Positions 61,689-64,000 of a stretch of DNA of 64,000 bases are shown here, one piece after another. The stretch's first letter is position 1. Every line of letters begins with the position of its first letter. The stretch spans positions 1-64,000 of the forward strand of contig JBEVJT010000113.1 of the NCBI GenBank assembly GCA_040510075.1, written 5' to 3'. The stretch comes from VAZQ01 sp040510075 (lineage in GTDB: Bacteria; Pseudomonadota; Alphaproteobacteria; Rhizobiales; Xanthobacteraceae). Under the pieces are notes generated by a model. The model saw nothing but the letters and a program-made list of their open reading frames with translations. It had not been told where the DNA came from and searched no databases. Position numbers and translations under genes: made by a program.

Positions 61689-62402
61689 ATGCGCCACACA
61701 TGCCACATGCCACATGCGCAGGAGCCCGGGCGCGCCTTCTTCGGCAGGCGCGTTGCTCGTGGACTAAAGCCCAGACAGCAGCTCCTGCTTGCTACCGTCC
61801 TGCCGCAGCTGCGTCTGGACCTTGCTGCGCTTCCCCGGGATCTTCGTTCCTTGTATCCGCAGCCGGTTTGCGAGGTTCGCCTCGAAGTCGGGTTCGGCGG
61901 CGGCGAACATCTCATTGCCGAAGCAAAAGCAAATCCGGAAACCGGGTTCATAGGAGTTGAGCCTTTCGTCAACGGCATGGCCAAGGCACTCGCGGCCATA
62001 ACTGCAGAGAACATCGCAAATATCAGGCTTCATTCCGGAGACGCCTGGGAACTGTTGCCCCGCATCGCACAGGAAGCGCTGGCGCGGGTCGATCTCATTC
62101 AGCCTGATCCATGGCCCAAGCGCCGCCACTGGAAACGACGGTTCATTCAGGAGCATACGATTGCCGAGATAGGGCGCGTTCTGCGCCCCGGCGGCGAATT
62201 CCGTGTCACCACCGATGTCGCCGATTACGCGGCATGGACGTTCAAGCACATACTTCGCTCGGAGCTCTTCGAGTGGACGGCCGAGCGCGCGAACGACTGG
62301 CGCTGTCCGTGGAGCGGGTTTCCCGGCACGCGCTATGAGGCGAAGGCGAGGCGCCAAGGCCGGGAGCCATGCTACCTGATTTTCCGCAAAAGGCCCGTCT
62401 GA
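61689..62402 (+). CDS. trmB: tRNA (guanine-N7)-methyltransferase
   Basis: Methylates G46 of tRNA. 237 residues from ATG 61689, or 231 from ATG 61707; neither has a Shine-Dalgarno, and the region carries a heptanucleotide repeat. Class I methyltransferase: VRLEVGFGGGEHLIAEAKANPETGFIGVEPFVNGMAKAL, then VDLIQPDPWPKRRHWKRRFIQ (the TrmB catalytic PDPWPK motif) and FRVTTDVADYAAW. It converges on the DUF2336 gene with 2 nt between the stops. Confidence 0.94.
   Translation: MRHTCHMPHAQEPGRAFFGRRVARGLKPRQQLLLATVLPQLRLDLAALPRDLRSLYPQPVCEVRLEVGFGGGEHLIAEAKANPETGFIGVEPFVNGMAKALAAITAENIANIRLHSGDAWELLPRIAQEALARVDLIQPDPWPKRRHWKRRFIQEHTIAEIGRVLRPGGEFRVTTDVADYAAWTFKHILRSELFEWTAERANDWRCPWSGFPGTRYEAKARRQGREPCYLIFRKRPV
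61697..61717. repeat. Three tandem copies of CACATGC at the trmB start
   Basis: Perfect 7-nt repeat, three units. Each unit contains an ATG (61700, 61707, 61714), one in each reading frame; only 61707 is in the trmB frame. Loss or gain of a unit would change which ATG is in frame. Confidence 0.8.
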
Positions 62403-62404
62403 GA

Positions 62405-63490
62405 TCAGCGCGCGGCGCCGCTCGGCTGCCAGTGCTGCACCTGCCAGAAGCGCATCACCCGTTGCGCGGTCATGGGCGAAAGCCGCTCGAAATTCGCGTA
62501 GGCAAGATCGAGCGTTTCTCCTGAAATCCTCGCGCTGTTCGGCAATGCATTCGCTAGCGCCCGCACAGTCTGCCAGCTCCATCCGGCCGCTTTGCAGATG
62601 ATCAGAACGGGATCGAGGCGGTCGGCACGGAAAATTCGATCCACCACGTCGACCGGTACTGCGCACAACAATGCAACACCCGCGACAGCATCCTCAGTTT
62701 GCCCCGCGGTGGCGAACTCTGCGACTTGGCGCTCATCGAGCGCGCCCTTTTGGTGCAGGGCGAAAACCGTCGTTTGCGCCGCCGCATAGTCGCGGGGCGG
62801 CGGCGTCTCACCCCTGAATTCCTGCACAATTTGGCGCAGTGCCGTGTGCATGCCCGCGCTGTTCGCCCGCAAGTGCTCGCGCACCGTCTCGCTTGCATGA
62901 ACGAGAAGGTCTCGAAACAGCTGAGGCGGAAAATCAGCGCGTCGCGCAAGCGCGGCTGCGAGTTCTGCATCCAGGCGGGCGGTCTCGACAAGCGCCGCAA
63001 ATCCCTCTGGCGACACGCGCGCGCTGCCATTGCCAACGAGCTTGCACAGGACCTCCTGATTTCCCCGACGAACCAAAATGTCTGTGACCGCTTCCGCTAT
63101 ATCCTGGCGCGCCGAAAGCGCGAGCAGGTGTTGCTGGGACTTCTGTCGGGCAATATTCGCGAGGTCAGGCGGCTCGAACCGGGTGGAGTGCTCAAGCGCT
63201 GGCCCCGCCACGGCGATGTCATCGTCCATGGCAAGGTGCATCATGACCCCGGCAGGCGCGTTGCCGATGGGAGCGAGCAGGCGCGAAAGCTCAATTCGCG
63301 CTGTTCGATCTACGAAACCAAGAAGCCTCTCGAAGACTTGCCCGAACAGCCGGATATGCTCGCCGTTGAGGCGGGATGCTTTCTCGCGAAAAAGCCCGGC
63401 GACGCCGGAAAGGGCTTCGGCTCGCCGCGGGGCAGAGCCGTTTTCGAGCACCTGATCCAGCTCCGGCAAGAGCAAGGCGGGCAATGACAT
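62405..63490 (-). CDS. DUF2336 family protein
   Basis: 361 residues from ATG 63490 (MSLPALLLPELDQVLENGSAPRRAEALSGVAGLF), the family-like start; ATG 63535 adds 15 residues. Alpha-helical, HEAT-like repeats: VDRTARIELSRLLAPIGNAP, then LALSARQDIAEAVTDILVRRGNQEVLCKLVGNGSARVSPEGFAALVE, typical of the DUF2336 proteins that are abundant in alphaproteobacteria. No signal or membrane segment. Function unknown. Divergent from rimP. Confidence 0.9.
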   Translation of the reverse strand: MSLPALLLPELDQVLENGSAPRRAEALSGVAGLFREKASRLNGEHIRLFGQVFERLLGFVDRTARIELSRLLAPIGNAPAGVMMHLAMDDDIAVAGPALEHSTRFEPPDLANIARQKSQQHLLALSARQDIAEAVTDILVRRGNQEVLCKLVGNGSARVSPEGFAALVETARLDAELAAALARRADFPPQLFRDLLVHASETVREHLRANSAGMHTALRQIVQEFRGETPPPRDYAAAQTTVFALHQKGALDERQVAEFATAGQTEDAVAGVALLCAVPVDVVDRIFRADRLDPVLIICKAAGWSWQTVRALANALPNSARISGETLDLAYANFERLSPMTAQRVMRFWQVQHWQPSGAAR

Positions 63491-63592
63491 TCGGAATCCA
63501 TCCGGCGGCAAATCGGTCGCGTAAGGCGCCAGCATGAAAGGTAGGGCTCGAATCTGAAGGAATGGTTGCCAAAATCCTACCGGCTCTCCCCT

Positions 63593-63620
63593 TGCGCGTG
63601 CCGCGGAAAGGGCTATATTT
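63593..63620 (+). promoter_or_regulatory. Candidate promoter of the rimP operon
   Basis: TTGCGC, a spacer of about 16 nt, then TATATT, in the divergent region between DUF2336 and rimP. It would place the transcript start near 63627, giving a leader of about 155 nt with a terminator-like hairpin inside it. Confidence 0.4.
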
Positions 63621-63678
63621 CCAGCATCCAGCTTATGGATATCTCATAACGATCGGATCTGATCCGGTTGGCCTTTGA

Positions 63679-63709
63679 GAGTGGGTTCCCCGGGACCCGC
63701 TCTTTTTTG
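63679..63709 (+). terminator. Terminator hairpin inside the rimP leader (possible attenuator)
   Basis: Stem GAGTGGGTTCC / GGGACCCGCTC (63679-63689 with 63692-63702, two G-U pairs), followed by six T residues (63703-63708). It lies 75 nt before the rimP start, and no plus-strand gene lies upstream for it to end. A smaller palindrome CGGATC-t-GATCCG (63655-63667) precedes it and could form a competing structure. Confidence 0.7.
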
Positions 63710-63784
63710 TTACCCGATCACAAGAGGCGCGGATCGGGCCGCCGCAACAACGGCAAAACACGCGCGAAGAGATCGACATTCGGT

Positions 63785-64000
63785 ATGTTGCAGCCAGAGA
63801 AGGATCGGCGGCTCATACGGGAGCAGGGTGTAGCGGCGCGGATTGCGTCCATCGTGGAGCCTGTGCTCGCGGGGATGGAATACCGCCTTGTCCGGGTAAC
63901 TGTTTCGGGAGCGGATGGGTGCACCGTCCAGCTGATGGCGGAGCGGCCGGACGGGAGCATGACAGTCGAAGACTGCGAGGCGGTGTCGCGGGCGGTTTCA
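63785..64000 (+). CDS. rimP: Ribosome maturation factor RimP (3' end outside window)
   Basis: The first 72 codons are present. ATG 63785 opens MLQPEKDRRLIREQGVAARIASIVEPVLAGMEYRLVRVTVSG, then LMAERPDGSMTVEDCEAVSRAVS. This is the RimP N-terminal domain, needed for 30S assembly. It normally heads rimP-nusA-infB; those genes would lie beyond the window. Confidence 0.93.
   Translation, partial: MLQPEKDRRLIREQGVAARIASIVEPVLAGMEYRLVRVTVSGADGCTVQLMAERPDGSMTVEDCEAVSRAVS

Overview
This 64 kb stretch looks like ordinary chromosome from an alphaproteobacterium of the Hyphomicrobiales (Rhizobiales), probably near Bradyrhizobium, Rhodopseudomonas or Xanthobacteraceae. That placement is an inference from gene content and neighbourhoods: an mdh-sucC-sucD-odhA-odhB-lpd block, acnA divergent from ccmABCDG, yciB/ftsY/mtaB/dapF, tsaB-rimI-(x)-miaB-phoH-ybeY-tlyC-lnt-XRE-metK-trmB-rimP, the families DUF2794, DUF1223, DUF2336 and DUF4337, high GC, and many short palindromic intergenic repeats of the kind common in this order. 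I see no rRNA, tRNA, insertion sequence, prophage, integrase or CRISPR array. Almost everything is housekeeping.

Layout. 1-4.5 kb: ATP synthase F1 genes atpA (5' cut), atpG, atpD, atpC, with a different palindromic repeat in each spacer. 4.6-9.0 kb (minus): EnvC-like activator, ctpA, a decayed region with a frameshifted and truncated polysaccharide deacetylase, then rppH. 9.2-9.8 kb: a DUF4337 membrane protein. 10.0-19.2 kb (minus): the lower TCA operon from mdh to lpdA. 19.3-26.0 kb: zapE, a GNAT enzyme, thpR, and a tesA-like esterase divergent from a YbbA/YbbP-type ABC transporter. 26.1-28.1 kb: a BAX-inhibitor-family membrane protein behind a probable ybhL leader, a GNAT enzyme and DUF2794. 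28.2-28.45 kb: a candidate structured small RNA with its own terminator. 28.5-35.1 kb: DUF1223 protein, aconitase and cytochrome c maturation ccmABCDG. 35.3-36.6 kb: an orphan TAXI binding protein. 37.1-42.3 kb (mostly minus): dapF, mtaB, ftsY and yciB, interrupted by a pseudouridine synthase and a flavin oxidase. 42.4-47.4 kb: rplU, rpmA, GNAT, obgE and proB. 47.6-49 kb (minus): a 64-residue protein and a PfkB-type kinase. 49.1-64 kb (plus): trpS, uspA, nfuA, tsaB, rimI, a tricarboxylate-type binding protein, miaB, phoH, ybeY, tlyC, lnt, an XRE regulator, metK, trmB, then (after DUF2336 on minus) the start of rimP.

How the genes work together. The left half combines energy metabolism (ATP synthase, 2-oxoglutarate dehydrogenase, succinyl-CoA synthetase, malate dehydrogenase, aconitase, cytochrome c assembly). 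The right half is dominated by translation and RNA modification (L21, L27, Obg, TrpRS, TsaB, RimI, MiaB, MtaB, YbeY, TrmB, RimP) and envelope functions (CtpA, EnvC-like, Lnt, FtsY).

Nothing here amounts to a new multi-gene system. The more unusual points are an in-frame 66-nt palindromic repeat inside the envC-like gene, an Asn-to-Ile change at a conserved catalytic-site position of AtpD, the broken deacetylase, a binding-protein gene translationally coupled inside the rimI-miaB operon, a candidate structured small RNA, and structured leaders before metK and rimP.
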